Numbered from the stretch's first letter, positions 22,740 to 35,215 are shown. The stretch is DNA of 64,000 nt from Manduca sexta (GCF_014839805.1 NC_051126.1:7820609-7884608), one strand, 5' to 3'. Notes: generated by a model from the sequence alone, not told the origin. Translations and numbers: made by a program.

Positions 22740-25700
22740 TGGATTTATCAACTTTAAATATAATACAATGGAATGCCCAAAGTCTGAATAGTAACAAACA
22801 TATATTTATTAATTTTCTTTATACACACAATATTCATATTGCTATAATCAGTGAAACTTGGTTAAAACCTGAACAAAATTTTAAAATTAAAAATTACAAT
22901 GTTGAAAGGAATGATTGTGGTAACAAACACAATGGTGTTGCAATTATAATACATAAAAGCATTATTTATTCTAGAATTAACACCTATTTCGATAATTCCT
23001 TACAAAATGTATGTGTGAAAATAACAGTTAATAATAAAGATATATGTATAGTTAGTTTCTATAGTCCTTTAAACTCTAACCCAGTCTTCAGCAAAAACAA
23101 TTTTGATACATTGGTTAAGTCTATTCCTAGTCCTTTCATATTTGCGGGCGATTTTAACGCTCATCACACTTGTTGGGGCTGTGGTTCCGACAGCCCGCGT
23201 GGTCGAAATATTCTAGAGGTTATTGAGGATAATAATTTGGTTCTCCTTAATGATGGGCAAGCAACGACTATCGGTTCTCCAACATGGCGACCCAATGCTT
23301 TGGATTTATCATTGGTATCTTCATCACTGGCTCTCAACTGTGACTGGTCTGTACATGATTGTCCTCTTGGTACTAGTTATCATATTCCTATAATCATAAA
23401 AGTAATGATTAGTCAACCCAACATTCACACTCAAGGAAATTGTTTTAATGCTGTACATTTGCCCATTTACCCAAATTACAAACTGGTGGATTGGCAAATG
23501 TATAGAAAACAAGTTGATGTTTTATTAGTAGATTTTGTAATAGATGATACAACTCCTCTTGACTCATATCTCCTTTTTTGCAAAATTTTGCGCACTGCAG
23601 CTGCGAATTCTATTCCCAATTGTAATAGATCATATTTGTATGAGAACTCAAATATTACAACTCATTCATGTCAGAGAAACAATAGGAAAAGCCCTACACT
23701 TCCGTGGTGGAATCAAAAGTGTACACAGGCTGTATCAAATTTCAAAACTGCATATATATCTTTCAAGAATAATCCCACACAGGAAACTTATTTACAGTTC
23801 AAAAGGCTTAGAGCAGTTAAAAAACTAACTTCTTTAAAAATAGAAAGGCGAAAAAGTTGGTTCTCTCTTTGTGAAACCTTTAATAGATGCACACCATTGT
23901 CTATCATATGGAAATTTATGCGAAAATTTAATAAAACCTATAATTTTAATAATCATGAAGATGACTTATGGGTATCTGATTTTTAAAGAAATATACTCCG
24001 GACTCTGTACAATATAACTCAGAATTACTTTTTACCAATAATGTAAATACCAACAATAGCTTTCTCCTCAATCCTTTTACGATAAAAGAACTCATATCAG
24101 CCATCTCATCTCGTAGAGATTCTGCTTATGGTCTCGACGGAATGTCATATATTTTATTCAAAAGCTCAGTGTTACAAGTTTAGAGATATTTTTACAAATC
24201 TTGAATCTTCTTTGGGATAATAACATAATACCACAAGACTGGAAAATGGATTGCCTTGTACCAATTTTAAAACCTGATAAGCCAAAGTTATACCCCGATT
24301 CTTATCGCCCTATAGCACTTACTTCTTGTGTTGGTAAATTATTTGAACAATTGCTTAAACATCGTTTAGAGTTCTATGTAGAAAAATATAATATATTACC
24401 TTCCAATCAATTTGGTTTTCGTAGAAATCGTTCTGCTAGAGAAGCGTTTGCCAGTTACAGCTGGATATACAAAACTCTATATCCGCAAATGAAAACTTGG
24501 TCGGTGTATTCTTTGACATCGCAGGTGCTTTTAATAGTGTAAACATAGATATTCTATGCCTTGAGTTATTACAAATAGGGATTCCTGAAAAATTATAAAG
24601 TGGATTAAAAATTTCTTAATGAACAGAGAAGTATTTACTAAATTTAATAGACACCTTTATGGTCCTAGACTTTTCGTCAAAAGGAGTTTGTCAAGGGGTA
24701 TATTGTCGCCTTTAATATTCATATTGTATATCCGTAGACTAAATCTAATATTGGGCCCTTATGTTAAAAATTTACAATTCGCAGATGATTTGGTTGTTTA
24801 TACATCTGGAACTAATGTATCACAAGTGGTTTCAACAATTAATGATGCATTAGCAAAATTGTACAACTATTTTTCTTACCTTGATCTCAGTGTGAATCCA
24901 TCCAAGTCTAAAGTTATTGTATTTGGTAAACATTGTCACAGTACACCTGCTGTGCAATATAATAATTGTTTGTTACCCACTACATCTGAAGTGAAATTTT
25001 TGGGTGTCCATATTTCATATAATTTATCCTGGAATAATTATTTAAAACATATAATTAATAAGGCAAATAAAGCATGTAACATTTTAAAGTCCTTGTCTGG
25101 TTCATATTGGGGTTCTGACCCCAAAATTTTGTTGTTATTGTACAAATCGTTAGTTCGTAGTCATTTTGAATATGGTTTTATTGCTTTGCTGCAGATGCTA
25201 GAATTGTAAATAGTTTAGATGTTTTGCAAAACAAGTGTTTGCGTATTATTACCGGGGCATTCAGAAGCACTCCCATAAATGCAATGCAAATAGAATGTAA
25301 TGTCCCACCATTAAGTATTCGATTTAATTACTTGAAAGAAAGATTCATATTAAAACTTTTTAGTGTAACTAATAATAATCTTTTGGCCAACTTGTTGCAT
25401 TCTGTTACTCAATTCTCCCCTAAACCAATTTATATTTTACAAGGTCTTCAAGAGTTCATGAGCTTTATTAAAAACATGAACATTTATCAATCAAAACACA
25501 TTTTGCCTTGCTATGAAGGATCTTACATTAGTAAGTTTCCATCTATTGATATAATTTTAAATCAAAAAGGACCTGCCCTCGAAAGAAGAAGTAATCAATA
25601 TGCTTTTAAAATTTTCAGACCATAAATTTATATATACTGATGGCTCCAAAAATGATAGGGCTGTGTCTTTTGCCATATATGAGCCCTCATCAAATATAGG

Positions 25701-26523
25701 CATCGGTAAAAAAATTGATAAAGCTGCTAGTATCTTCACAGCTGAAGCTGTCGCCATTTTCAGTGCTTTAAAAACACATAAAAAAATTGTAATTCTGACC
25801 ATACTAAATGGATAATAGTTAGTGATAGCAGGAGTGTATTAGAAAACCTTGCAAATAATCAATTTCATGCTAACACTAATTATGTCATTTATTTAATAAA
25901 AGAACTATGGGTCGAACTGTCCAAATTAGATATAGTAGTTCGTTTTGTTTGGGTTCCTTCACATATTGGCGTCATAGGAAATGAAAGGGCAGATTATCTG
26001 GCCAAAAATTGTTGAGTTACAAGAATTAATTCCTAATTCCAATATTGATATGACTGTATCCATACCACACACAGACGCTGTTAGTTTCTTAAAACAGCGT
26101 ATGTGTCAAGCATGGGGAGACATTCATATCAATACACACACTCATGAAATTAAAGGAAACTGGTTTGCTAGTATGGATGTCCAAATAAACTCCACTCCTT
26201 GGTTTTGCAAGAAAAATAATTTTATCAATAGAAAATTTTATTCAATTATTTGTCGTATGCGTTTTGGTCATTATAGATTAAATTGTCATCTTCATCGTAT
26301 TAAAATGGCTAATTCTCCCTATTGCGAATATTGTCAATCACAAAAAATTCAATCACTACATCACATTTTCTTCGAATGTTCATCTTTCAACATTCAGCGC
26401 CTTGTGTTGGCGGATGAGCTTTTAAAAATCTATAAGAAGCCTAACCGGGTCCCGCAATGTTTAAAAGAGTTGCTTAAGGTGGTAGCTCAAGGTCCATTTT
26501 CATACATTTTGTTTCGGCTTTAA
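22739..26523 (+). pseudogene. LINE ORF2: endonuclease, reverse transcriptase, RNase H (broken)
   Basis: The replication protein of the LINE. The first 415 residues hold an APE-type endonuclease: NIIQWNAQSLNSN, then SETWLKP, AGDFNAHH and WRPNALDL-type motifs. The RT follows with SYRPIALTSCVGKLFEQLL, NQFGFRRNRS, FFDIAGAFNSVN, ILSPLIFILY and the catalytic FADD in LQFADDLVVY. RNase H has YTDGSK and WVPSHIGVIGNERADYLA. The C-terminus has a cysteine-histidine motif (CEYCQSQ, then HHIFFEC). Frame breaks lie near 23978, 24180, 24490, 24592, 24690, 25200, 25800 and 26010, most beside homopolymers. Because host exons on contigs 1 and 2 have the same kind of break, some of these may be sequence errors. 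Confidence 0.85.
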
Positions 26524-26619
26524 TCTGGGTAACTAAACAAGTATTGGCAAGTAAAGAATTTAAATTCACGTCTAGTTAGTGATTAGTTCTCGCAGTTGAA
26601 GAAAAATGTAAAAATAATT

Positions 26620-26692
26620 AATAATCATGGATATTTCTGCCTTTAAAATTTCGTCATATTAAATTTTAAAGGCCGAAATATCCATGATTATT
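26620..26692. repeat. Fold-back inverted repeat in the LINE 3' UTR
   Basis: The arms are 26620-26651 and 26661-26692: 32 bp each with one mismatch, around a 9-base loop (CGTCATATT). Each arm contains ATCATGGATATTTC or its complement. A fragment of the same LINE at 30847-31027 has one arm followed by the loop in the opposite orientation (AATATGACG) and only five bases of the second arm, so the two copies differ by a loop inversion or fold-back duplication. Confidence 0.9.
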
Positions 26693-27591
26693 TTCAACTC
26701 CAATACTGTTTAGTTACAATTAAGCTTGTATGACCTTGATAACCTCAACTTATGTTTACTTGTATAAATTTATAAAAGACACTGTAAATGATATTTAGTT
26801 GTTTTTTGTTTGTTTCGTTGAAATTTCTATTACGTAGTAATATTGTAAATATTGTTATTAAGTCTTACTTGTTAACTATTTTACAGGATATTGGTTTCAG
26901 ACATATATTATAAAATGTATTATAATCAGTTCTTTAACAGCTGAGTCTGACAGATAATATCTGCCATTGATTATATTTGAACTTAGAGGAAGTACTTACT
27001 CTAAGTTTTTGAAATTTTGAAGCACGCTCAATACATGGAGCAAAGAGCAAATAGTGGAATTGCAAATTCTATATCTCAATGAAGCTTTAAATTAAGAAGA
27101 GGATAGTAAAAACATATTTTACGGATAGTATGAAACATATTCACTGACGAGGAAAATCGTACTGAATTGATATTTACTCTGGATTTGACAATTGGAAAAA
27201 TGGATTATACTTTACCTGGAATTGACTATACTTACGAAAACTACTAATTGGAATACTTACGAAAGACAATATATTAAGAATTTAAATTTGAAGAAAAGAA
27301 ATACGTAAGACTAGGCAGTATGGTCGTAAGACTATAGCCTGTCCTCTAAGGACGAATTATAAAAAAAAAAAAAAAAAAAAATGGTTTTTGACAATTCATT
27401 GTCATTAATTGTATTGTTAGGATAAATTTATAAATAATATCATTATTTTGTGTTTGGTCCAAAGAGCATTACAATACTGCGGAAAGTCTGGTTTATATTG
27501 GCGAAACACACAAGCAGACAGACGGTGGAACCCATAATTGAAAAGAAGAAGAAATATCAGAGTATATATACACAAATAACAACAGTATACA

Positions 27592-30500
27592 ATGTCGATA
27601 GGATCTGTGTATGAAATAGCCTATAAAGGCGACTTTAATCAAGTTAAAGTAAAAATAGATCAGGATAAGTCTTTAGTGTCTAAGACCGATGAAGTGAGGA
27701 ACTTTTTCTAAGTACTGTTTACCTACATTAACCTAATATTTTCTGAAATTTATTTTTATATATTCTAGAATGGTCGCCTGTTAATACACTGGGCCGCGTT
27801 GGGTGGAAATGAAAATTTGGTTGATTATCTGATTGATTGTGGTAGTCCCTTGACCCTGTAGATGATACAGCATCTACACCTCTCATACTTGCATCGTCAG
27901 CTGGAAGATATGAAGTCGTCAAACTTCTTATCAACAAAGGAGCAAATGTGAACCACAAAACAAATAGAAGACAAACTTCTATGCATTATGCATGCTCTAA
28001 AGGGCATAAAGAGGTAATTGCAGAAAAATAACAGCAACTTGAATCCTTAGTATTTGTGCAAGATTGTACTAAATTTGTTGGTTGTTACTACCTTACTACC
28101 TTACACTCACATAGAATATAGTATTTAAAATTGATGTTGTAGGCTACATTTTATGTACCTAATAAATCAATTTTAAAAAGCTCCTATCGGCCATAACATG
28201 ATGATATATAGCCTTACTTGATAAGTGGGCTATCCAACACTAAAATAATTTTTCAGTTTGACCCCTTAGTTCTTGAGATTAGTGAGTTCAAACAAACAAA
28301 CTCTTCAGTTTTGTATAATAGTATAGGTTTTCTCACAAAGCAACAATTTGATGACTGACGCCCGGTTTCTGAAAGGCTGATCAATGGAAAAATTAAACTA
28401 ATATGTTGTCAAATATCTTGTTAAGTGCCATTTGAGTTGCTAGAAGCAAAAATAACTAGTTTGATTTGATCAACATGTCAGTTGACAGACCTGTTAAAGA
28501 ATCGCATGTCCAGCGCTATTTTTAGTTTCTAGAATGTGAATTAAGCCGTGATCTTTGATTAAACTGATGTCAAAGGCTTCGTCAATTAATTAATGATCAT
28601 CGGCGAATTAACTGTTATAAAATGGCAAATACACGAAATTTTATTGTTTATTTATAATAAAATATATTTCCTTAGAAAAAGTTTTTGGAGTTGATAAAAT
28701 GTAATAAGTACTTGAAATATTGTTTCTTTTTATTCTAGATACATAGAAATTATTATTTAATTATGTCTAGCGTATATCGGCGTGAGCATAAGCATATCTA
28801 GCAGTAATGATGAAAATTAAATTCCGCGAGTAGGTATTTATTTTCTATAATTTTTTGGTGTCTAAAAATAAAATTCGTAGTTTGTATATCATAATGTAGT
28901 GTTTATATGGGTACTTTCGTAATCGTAATAAATGCAAGTTAAAAATAATTTCAATAATCAAGATATATAGATATTTTGGTAATTTAAATCTTAATTAGGT
29001 TGTACATAATTTTGAACTAATCAAAAGTTTACACTTTGCTCTCTCCGTTAAATTTTTCTCACGTAATGTAATTATTTTGTAAAGTACTTTAATAATCACT
29101 AGAATTAATTATTAATCCCAAGAATGCTTCCAATCCTATTAGGTACAATTTGTTATGATTGGCACAAGAATGCTTGTACCTATTTTTTTTTATATCTGCC
29201 AAGTAGTTGGAACTATCAAAAACGTCTGGTTAATGAGGAAACATCATTTAGTTATTACCCAAGTACTATATATAAAAATCAGCTTTTATACTATAATGTA
29301 AATAAAATTATAATTTCATGAACATTAAGCGTGTCTGGCATGGGATTGCCACGATGTTAAGTGCCTGTCAATGGATAACGTGATTTTTAATAATTTTCTG
29401 AAGGTAATACCAAAAAATCTCACTTTATTATTTGATGAAACTAGATCCGTATTTTACACACCTTTAGTACTGTGTACCTGCCAAAGCCACTGTAACCCAA
29501 ACTTCATAATGGCCCATCGTTCTTACCTGTGTTGGGTCCATGCGCTGACAAACTTTCACCTTTTATAAAATTACGAAGGTCTGGGGTTCACGGGCTCTTA
29601 GACTAAAACTCAAAAAGGCAATCGAAAGTTGATGTCAAATCAAATTGATCATAGATTAGTAAATTTTTCTCTGAACAACGCTTCAGAAACCTAAATTGAT
29701 TTGACAGCGTTGTCAAATTAACAGAGGTGTTAGTTGAACAAAACTTTGATCAGCCTTTCAGAAACTGGGCGTTAGCCTAGTTTTTTTTTACATTTCAAAG
29801 TATAAATGTACCATCAGCCAAGCGGCGTATTTATTATATTATACTTTTATAGGTTGTATATTTACTTTTGATTTTGAATGCATGATCATATATCGTATCA
29901 AAAAGGCCATGTGAATACCGTTTAAATTATATGGTTTTGCAACACTGCCCCCAAGGTATTATCGCACACATTGGTAAAGATGATTTGAAGTCAAATTTCA
30001 ATTGACATTAAATTTAACACCAGAGCTAATACTGATCTCAAGATATGTAACAAAAAATAATATTATATTGTACATTTTTCAGATTGTGAAATTATTGATA
30101 AACTCAGAAGCAAATGTGAATGATGCTGATGTGCTTGGTGCCACACCACTACACAGGGCAGCTGCTCAAGGCCGAAGTAACATTGTAGAATTGCTGGTGG
30201 CTTGTTCACACCTAAAGATAGACCCTACTGACTCTACAGGATCTACACCCTTGTTAGTAGTTCCTTCCTTTTTAATCACATTTTCAAATTTAGAACAGAA
30301 ATACAAAGTAATTACATTTTAAAGCCCATACTTTAAAAGCAAGAACAAGGGTACATTTAAAGCTTGCTTTATAGAAAATAAAAAAAAATAATTATCCTTT
30401 TAGTTATTGTTATGTACTTATAGCATATAGATATTTAACATTGTTTGAAAAATACTTCCAAACAATGACGTTTTACAAATAGACGCGTAATACACTAACA

Positions 30501-31669
30501 AAATGGCACATAAAAACGGCGCACTATTTGCTATGGTCACGTACCTGTACATATAATTACAAATTGGCTCGAAGAAGGAATAAAAAGATGTAGCATACAT
30601 TCGTTAGAAAAGGATATATATACATCGACAGTTAAGTAACAACGTTAGTGCCGCACGCTCATTGGCCGTTAAGTCGGGCAATTACCTTATTTTCGTCTTG
30701 CCAGTATTGAGCTCGGACAACGTATCTATGTAATAAAAACATCTTAGCTTCAAAATTATTAAATGGCAGATACATACTTATTGGAGAATAAAATAAAAAC
30801 TTACTGTATAACTGTAACTCTATACTTACCCAGTTTAAGGCGATACCTCAAGGTCCATTTTCATACATTTTGTTTCACCTTTAATCTGGGTAACTAAACA
30901 AGTATTGGCAAGTAAAGAATTTAAATTCACGTCTAGTTAGTGATTAGTTCTCGCAGTTGAAAGAAAAACGTAAAAATAATTAATAATCATGGATATTTCG
31001 GCCTTTAAAATTTAATATGACGAAATTCACCTGAATAAAAGATGTAAAATATCTACTAAATAATATGTTACATCTTATTTTCCTAGTTAGATATCTGAGT
31101 CATGAAAAATGTTGTGGAAATTTCTATATATATACATATTATAATATGAAATATTTATACCTTTCTTATTGACAATATTTGCTTGTACATGACATATAAA
31201 CCACCATCGCGAAGCGGAGACGCGCATGAAAATCAGTTTCCCTGCCTCGCGCGGTGTGTGACCAGCATAGAAATGTATAAATGACATATACATACCGTAG
31301 CACATTGTACGATTGTGAAAAGCTATCCCCCTCATTCATAGACGTCTTTTATCTAAGGACGGAGTAAGGCTGTGATAACAAGTCTCTTTCTCAGTGATGA
31401 CGGCATGGCAGCCTTCGCAGTGTGTAGACATAGGGCCGTTGTGATTGACTAATATTGAGATACAACAATATTTTGACGATGTTTTGAATACTCACAATAA
31501 TATCTATTTTTACAGACATTTGGCATGCGAGGAAGACAGGGAGGCTGTTGCTTGTTTATTGGTCAAATCCGGTGCCAAAACTGATATAGAAAATAAGGAA
31601 AAGAAAACCCCATTTGACTTATGCTCCAAAAAATTGAAACAAAGTATCATGAATATCCTAAAGGAATAA
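27592..31669 (+). CDS. PSMD10: PSMD10/gankyrin, ankyrin-repeat proteasome assembly chaperone
   Basis: Ankyrin-repeat protein that in other animals binds the Rpt3 ATPase during assembly of the 19S proteasome cap. Four exons: 27592-27693, 27769-28013, 30083-30252 and 31516-31669. The first exon gives MSIGSVYEIAYKGDF, matching the family's short leader before the first repeat. Ankyrin signatures are visible: LIHWAALGGNENLVDYLI, TPLILASSAGRYEVVKLLI, SMHYACSKGHKEIVKLLI, TPLHRAAAQGRSNIVELL and LACEEDREAVACLLV. The C-terminus (IENKEKKTPFDLC) matches gankyrin's. One base is missing in the C run at about 27848-27850 (AGTCCC). Allowing for it, the length is 223 residues (human 226). AATAAA lies at 31685-31690. 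Introns 2 and 3 carry transposon insertions. Confidence 0.9.
28170..28335 (+). repeat. Tail of a common interspersed repeat
   Basis: In PSMD10 intron 2. It contains the words GATAAGTGGGCTATCCAACA, AGTTCTTGAGATTAG and CAAACAAACTCTTCAG, followed by TATAATAGTATAG. The same ordered words end the copy at 41595-41900. The family resembles a frequent lepidopteran LINE or SINE tail; I do not assign a name. Confidence 0.65.
28358..29772. mobile_element. 1.4 kb DNA transposon with 27 bp inverted repeats
   Basis: The left end 28358-28384 and right end 29746-29772 are inverted copies with one mismatch (left starts ACGCCCGGTTTCTG; right, on the other strand, ACGCCCAGTTTCTG; both end AAAGGCTGATCAA). The interior has no transposase frame and is AT-rich, so it is non-autonomous. 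Short words such as GTTGTCAAAT and TTTGACAG recur just inside the ends. The target duplication is not obvious. It lies in PSMD10 intron 2. Confidence 0.75.
30847..31027 (+). mobile_element. Fragment of the same LINE 3' region, in PSMD10 intron 3
   Basis: It matches the end of ORF2 and the start of the 3' UTR of the LINE from 26486 onward (shared words AAGGTCCATTTTCATAC and GTAACTAAACAAGTATTGGC). It continues through the first fold-back arm, then the inverted loop, and stops. It lacks the later 3' UTR and poly(A), so it is a fragment, or the element's 3' end was different when this copy was made. Confidence 0.85.
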
Positions 31670-31828
31670 TATGTTTTGATTTTAAATAAAGTGTATAATC
31701 AAAAAGATACGAAGTATATTATTTCAACAAATGTATCTACTCATGCAAAAAAATAATATGAAACACACTTTATTATAAATTTTCTTATTGGAAACAGTTC
31801 ACTGATCACATAATGTGTTACCCGCAGC

Positions 31829-34157
31829 CAGTGTTGCCAGGGCCCTTGAGTCGTAAGTTACGTTTCGTTTTCTGAAATGTTACTTTTTTGCTGCAAAAGT
31901 TACATTATTGTTTTTTTTTTAATTTACGCGTTTTTGGGCAAGCATTTTTGTAGCTGCGAAACCGCGGGGACTCACGAAGCAGGTAATGTGCGCGCGCACA
32001 CTCAAGCAAAATCAAGTTTTAATATATGCAAGATATGTTTCATTTTGTCATGGCGAGCCATCTCTGAGTGTGATATGGAGTGAAATACTTTTTAGACCCG
32101 CCAGTTTTAGGTGTGGTAAATTTGGATGTTCACAATACGCAGATGATTTCGTTTTATATATAACCAGTAAATCTCTTAATGACAATATATCAAAAATGCA
32201 AAGTGCTTTGAATGCTATTTATATTTTACTGGGAGAACTAGGTTTGGAACTATCTAGTCATAAATCAAAAATTTGTTTATTTAGTAGAGGACACAGAAGA
32301 CAACAAATAAATTTAAATTTAAATGGGCTGCCTCTTGACTTAGTTGAAAATATTAAATATCTTGGTATGTGGTTAGATAGAAGTTTACGATGGGGAAACA
32401 TATAAATGAGACTTGGGCTAAAACACAAAAATTTTTAAGCTTACTTAAGGTTTTAGCAGGAACAGCTTGGGGAATCCATCCTAAACACCTCCGAAAATTG
32501 TATATAGCGCTGATTAGGAGCAGAATAGATTACGGATGTTTTATGTATGACAATAGTGCGAAATCCCACCTTGCTAAGCTAGATAAAGTGCAAAGTCAAG
32601 CTCTAAGAATTATAGGTGGTTTTATACGTACCACACCCATTCATGTGATGGAATGTGATATTTGTATCCCCAATTTGACCTTTAGAAGGAGATATTTGGC
32701 TAGTAAATACTGTTTAAAATCACAATCATTTCAAAATAATCCAACAATCAATTTATTAAACACTTTAGTAGATTACATGGATAGCAGCTTTAGGAGAAAT
32801 AAAAAAAAAACCACTTTTAGTTTTAGTCTATAAGGAAACTAAGGAAGAAACAATATCATCTAGTTACCCGTTAGAAATGTATAGCTTAGATACTTGGTTG
32901 ACCGATATAAATATTCAAAATGTTATTAAAGAGCAATTAGATAGTGTTAAATATAATAAGAAATCATATGAGGATGTAATATTAAGATTTACGGTATTAG
33001 AAGAAATTCAACGTAAATATGATAGTTGGACGAGGATATATACGGATGGTTCAAAGAAGAATAATTCTCTAGGGGCTGCTTTCTATGATCCAAAAAATAG
33101 AGTAAGTGGTATTTTTAAATTAGATAACTGTAACCTATGTATTATGACCGCGGAACTTACTGCAATTTCAAAAGCATTGTCTTATGTTCAGAATTTGATA
33201 TGTGAGAAGGTAGTAATTTTTGTAGATAGTAGAAGCGCCCTTCAGCATATTGCTCGATGCGCCTCTGGTTACAGAGGTGTTTCGATAGCATATGCTATAT
33301 TAGAACAGATCCATAGTCTCACATTAAACAACATTCAAATGAGGTTGCAATGAGTTCCATCGCACATTGGCTTATCAGGGAACGAGGTGGTTGACAGTCT
33401 GGCCCAAAGATCTATCATAGAAGGCCTTACAATAAATATCACACCTAGTCATTTCGAAATGTTGAGAAAATTCAAAATCAAATGTTACAACGATTGGAAA
33501 GAATATTTTGACGTTAAATCACTAGAAAAAGGAATTTGGTTTAAAACTATACAAAATGAACCTCCACACATTCCCTGGTTTGCCAACTCTAAATTAAGTA
33601 GGAAGCGAATTATTGTTGGTAATAGACTTCGTTCTGGCCATATCCCATTAAACAAATTTAGATACCTCATGGGAAAAAGTGCTACTCCCAACTGCTCAGA
33701 GTGCGGTATTATGGACGATGTCCAACACTTATTAGCAGAGTGTGTCAGGACGAAGCCTATGAGAGAGGCTTTGAATAATGTTTTTAATATCAATTTGTTA
33801 GACGTCGGGGCCTACCGGGGTATTTTGTCGGAACCCCTATCTGAAGCCGCTATACTTATTTATAATTTTATTAGTAATTTAGAATAGAAAGATAATATTT
33901 ACGGTATGATGGGGCTGGCATGGTGGAAATATCACTAAAAGCCTCTAAAATACAAAAGAATAAAAAAAAAAAAAAAAATTTGGATGCGTTGAATAGATAT
34001 GCGTTCGTAAACTGTTTACAATAAAAATGTTGTATTACAAATCTCGTTGTTCTCAAAAGTTACTAAAATTGCCTTAAATATAAAAATTACTTACATGTTA
34101 CGCGAGGGGGTCAAAAGTAACGAAAAATGTAAGAAATGTAACCTTCTGGCAACACTG
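31829..34157. mobile_element. Non-autonomous hAT element, interrupted by a LINE
   Basis: The left end starts CAGTGTTGCCAG and the right end is its exact inverse. The inverted repeats are 12 bp, then diverge. A perfect 8 bp duplication, CCCGCAGC, flanks it at 31821-31828 and 34158-34165. The CAGTG terminus with an 8 bp duplication is the hAT signature. Words like GTTACTTTT and AAGTTAC recur inside both ends. Without the inner LINE (32129-33978 plus one duplicated target copy) the element is only about 0.47 kb and has no transposase frame. It lies 160 bp after the PSMD10 stop. Confidence 0.88.
32129..33978 (+). mobile_element. 5'-truncated I-superfamily LINE inside the hAT element
   Basis: It starts just before the RT catalytic motif (QYADDFVLY) and ends in 17 A at 33962-33978. 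TTTGGATG is present at 32121-32128 and again at 33979-33986, an 8 to 11 bp target duplication. Residues upstream of 32129 do not resemble RT, which agrees with the truncation point. The coding remnants include KYLGMWLDRSLRWG, an RNase H segment (IYTDGSKKNNSLGAAFYDP, WVPSHIGLSGNEVVDSLA) and the cysteine-histidine tail (CSECGIMDDVQHLLAEC). It is broken by a frameshift near 32400, another near 32815 and a TGG-to-TGA stop at about 33352. This is a different family from the large LINE at 21.7-27.4 kb. Confidence 0.85.
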
Positions 34158-34165
34158 CCCGCAGC

Positions 34166-35215
34166 AGTCAGCTAATTGGTGCGCCAACTGTATTTTTAGA
34201 AGCTTTCTATTCGAAATTTATAATACACAAGTAACCGCTCGCGGTTTCGGCCGCGTGAAAGTCCTTTCCTGCTACAAAAGTAGCTAAAACACTACGATGC
34301 CAGCGCCATCTATTTAAAAATTCAGATAAAAAAACCATTATTACCTAAGGGTCTAAATTATTGGGATAGAAAGTTGACAATGTTTTAATCCAGAAACAAT
34401 AACTAGCCATTATGATTCTGAGGAAATTGTACGACTACGAAGTATTTATTTTTAATAACTGCTTTTCGCGACATCTGTATAAGATTAACGACCAGTCTCA
34501 CTGGAGTTTGCTATCTCAACTCGACAGTAAAAACTTTGAGTAAAAGTAAGATTTAACTTTTACTGCTGTTTCCATATAAAAAACTTTGAATGACTGAGTA
34601 AATATAAATGTTATAATAGGCTGTAATTCTGATGGGAGTAACTAATATTTTATTATCGCTCTAAGTAGTTATGTTAAAAAAAATCTTACTGGGCACTTTT
34701 ATGTTTTCCAATTTTAATTATTTTCAATATTTTCGATTTTACGTAAAACAATTTATGGCTTTTACCATGTTTATCTGAATCAAAAACGTAATGCACTAAT
34801 GATAGCACTCATACTCGACTCACTGATAGCTAAATTTCAGGGATAATGTGTCACTCCCTTATCTATCTTGGTGATCTTAGTTTATAAAAATACCTACCCA
34901 AAGAGAATTATAATATTATATAATATGGTTACCTACCAAAAGTACATTAGTATTTTGGCCAAGATTTTGGCTGTTTGCATTCTAGGACAGTTGCCGACTA
35001 TACAACTGACGTCTTCTGTCAATTATACTGTCAAGTGTCAAATAAAAAATTATACTATTTACTATCAGTTTACTATTCAAAACTATTAAATATTTAAACT
35101 TGCTTACAATAGAAAAAATATTATACTAAACAAACGAATTGTTTATTTTTAGGTGAAATTTTGAATGTGTTACCATAAAAGCTTATAACAAAACACTATA
35201 ATTTCTATTTCTAAA
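34166..35215. other. Intergenic stretch without a recognised feature
   Basis: AT-rich sequence between the hAT element and the DGKE-like gene. It should include the promoter of the latter. The short open frame at about 34868-35089 is not protein-like. Confidence 0.5.

Larger units (their letters stand above)
21700..27381 (+). mobile_element. I-superfamily LINE, nearly full length, with poly(A) tail
   Basis: Non-LTR retrotransposon with a gag-like ORF1 carrying zinc knuckles, then ORF2 with an endonuclease, a reverse transcriptase and RNase H. It ends in a 21-base A run at 27361-27381. RNase H plus a cysteine-rich C-terminus places it in the I superfamily; I cannot fix the clade. The 5' end is not defined: gag-like coding is first credible near 21700-21870 and the contig begins at 21387. 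The 3' UTR is about 840 bp and includes a fold-back at 26620-26692. Reading frames are broken at least eight times, mostly by single bases in A or T runs. It ends about 210 bp before the PSMD10 start codon, so it may have displaced or become part of that promoter. Confidence 0.85.
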
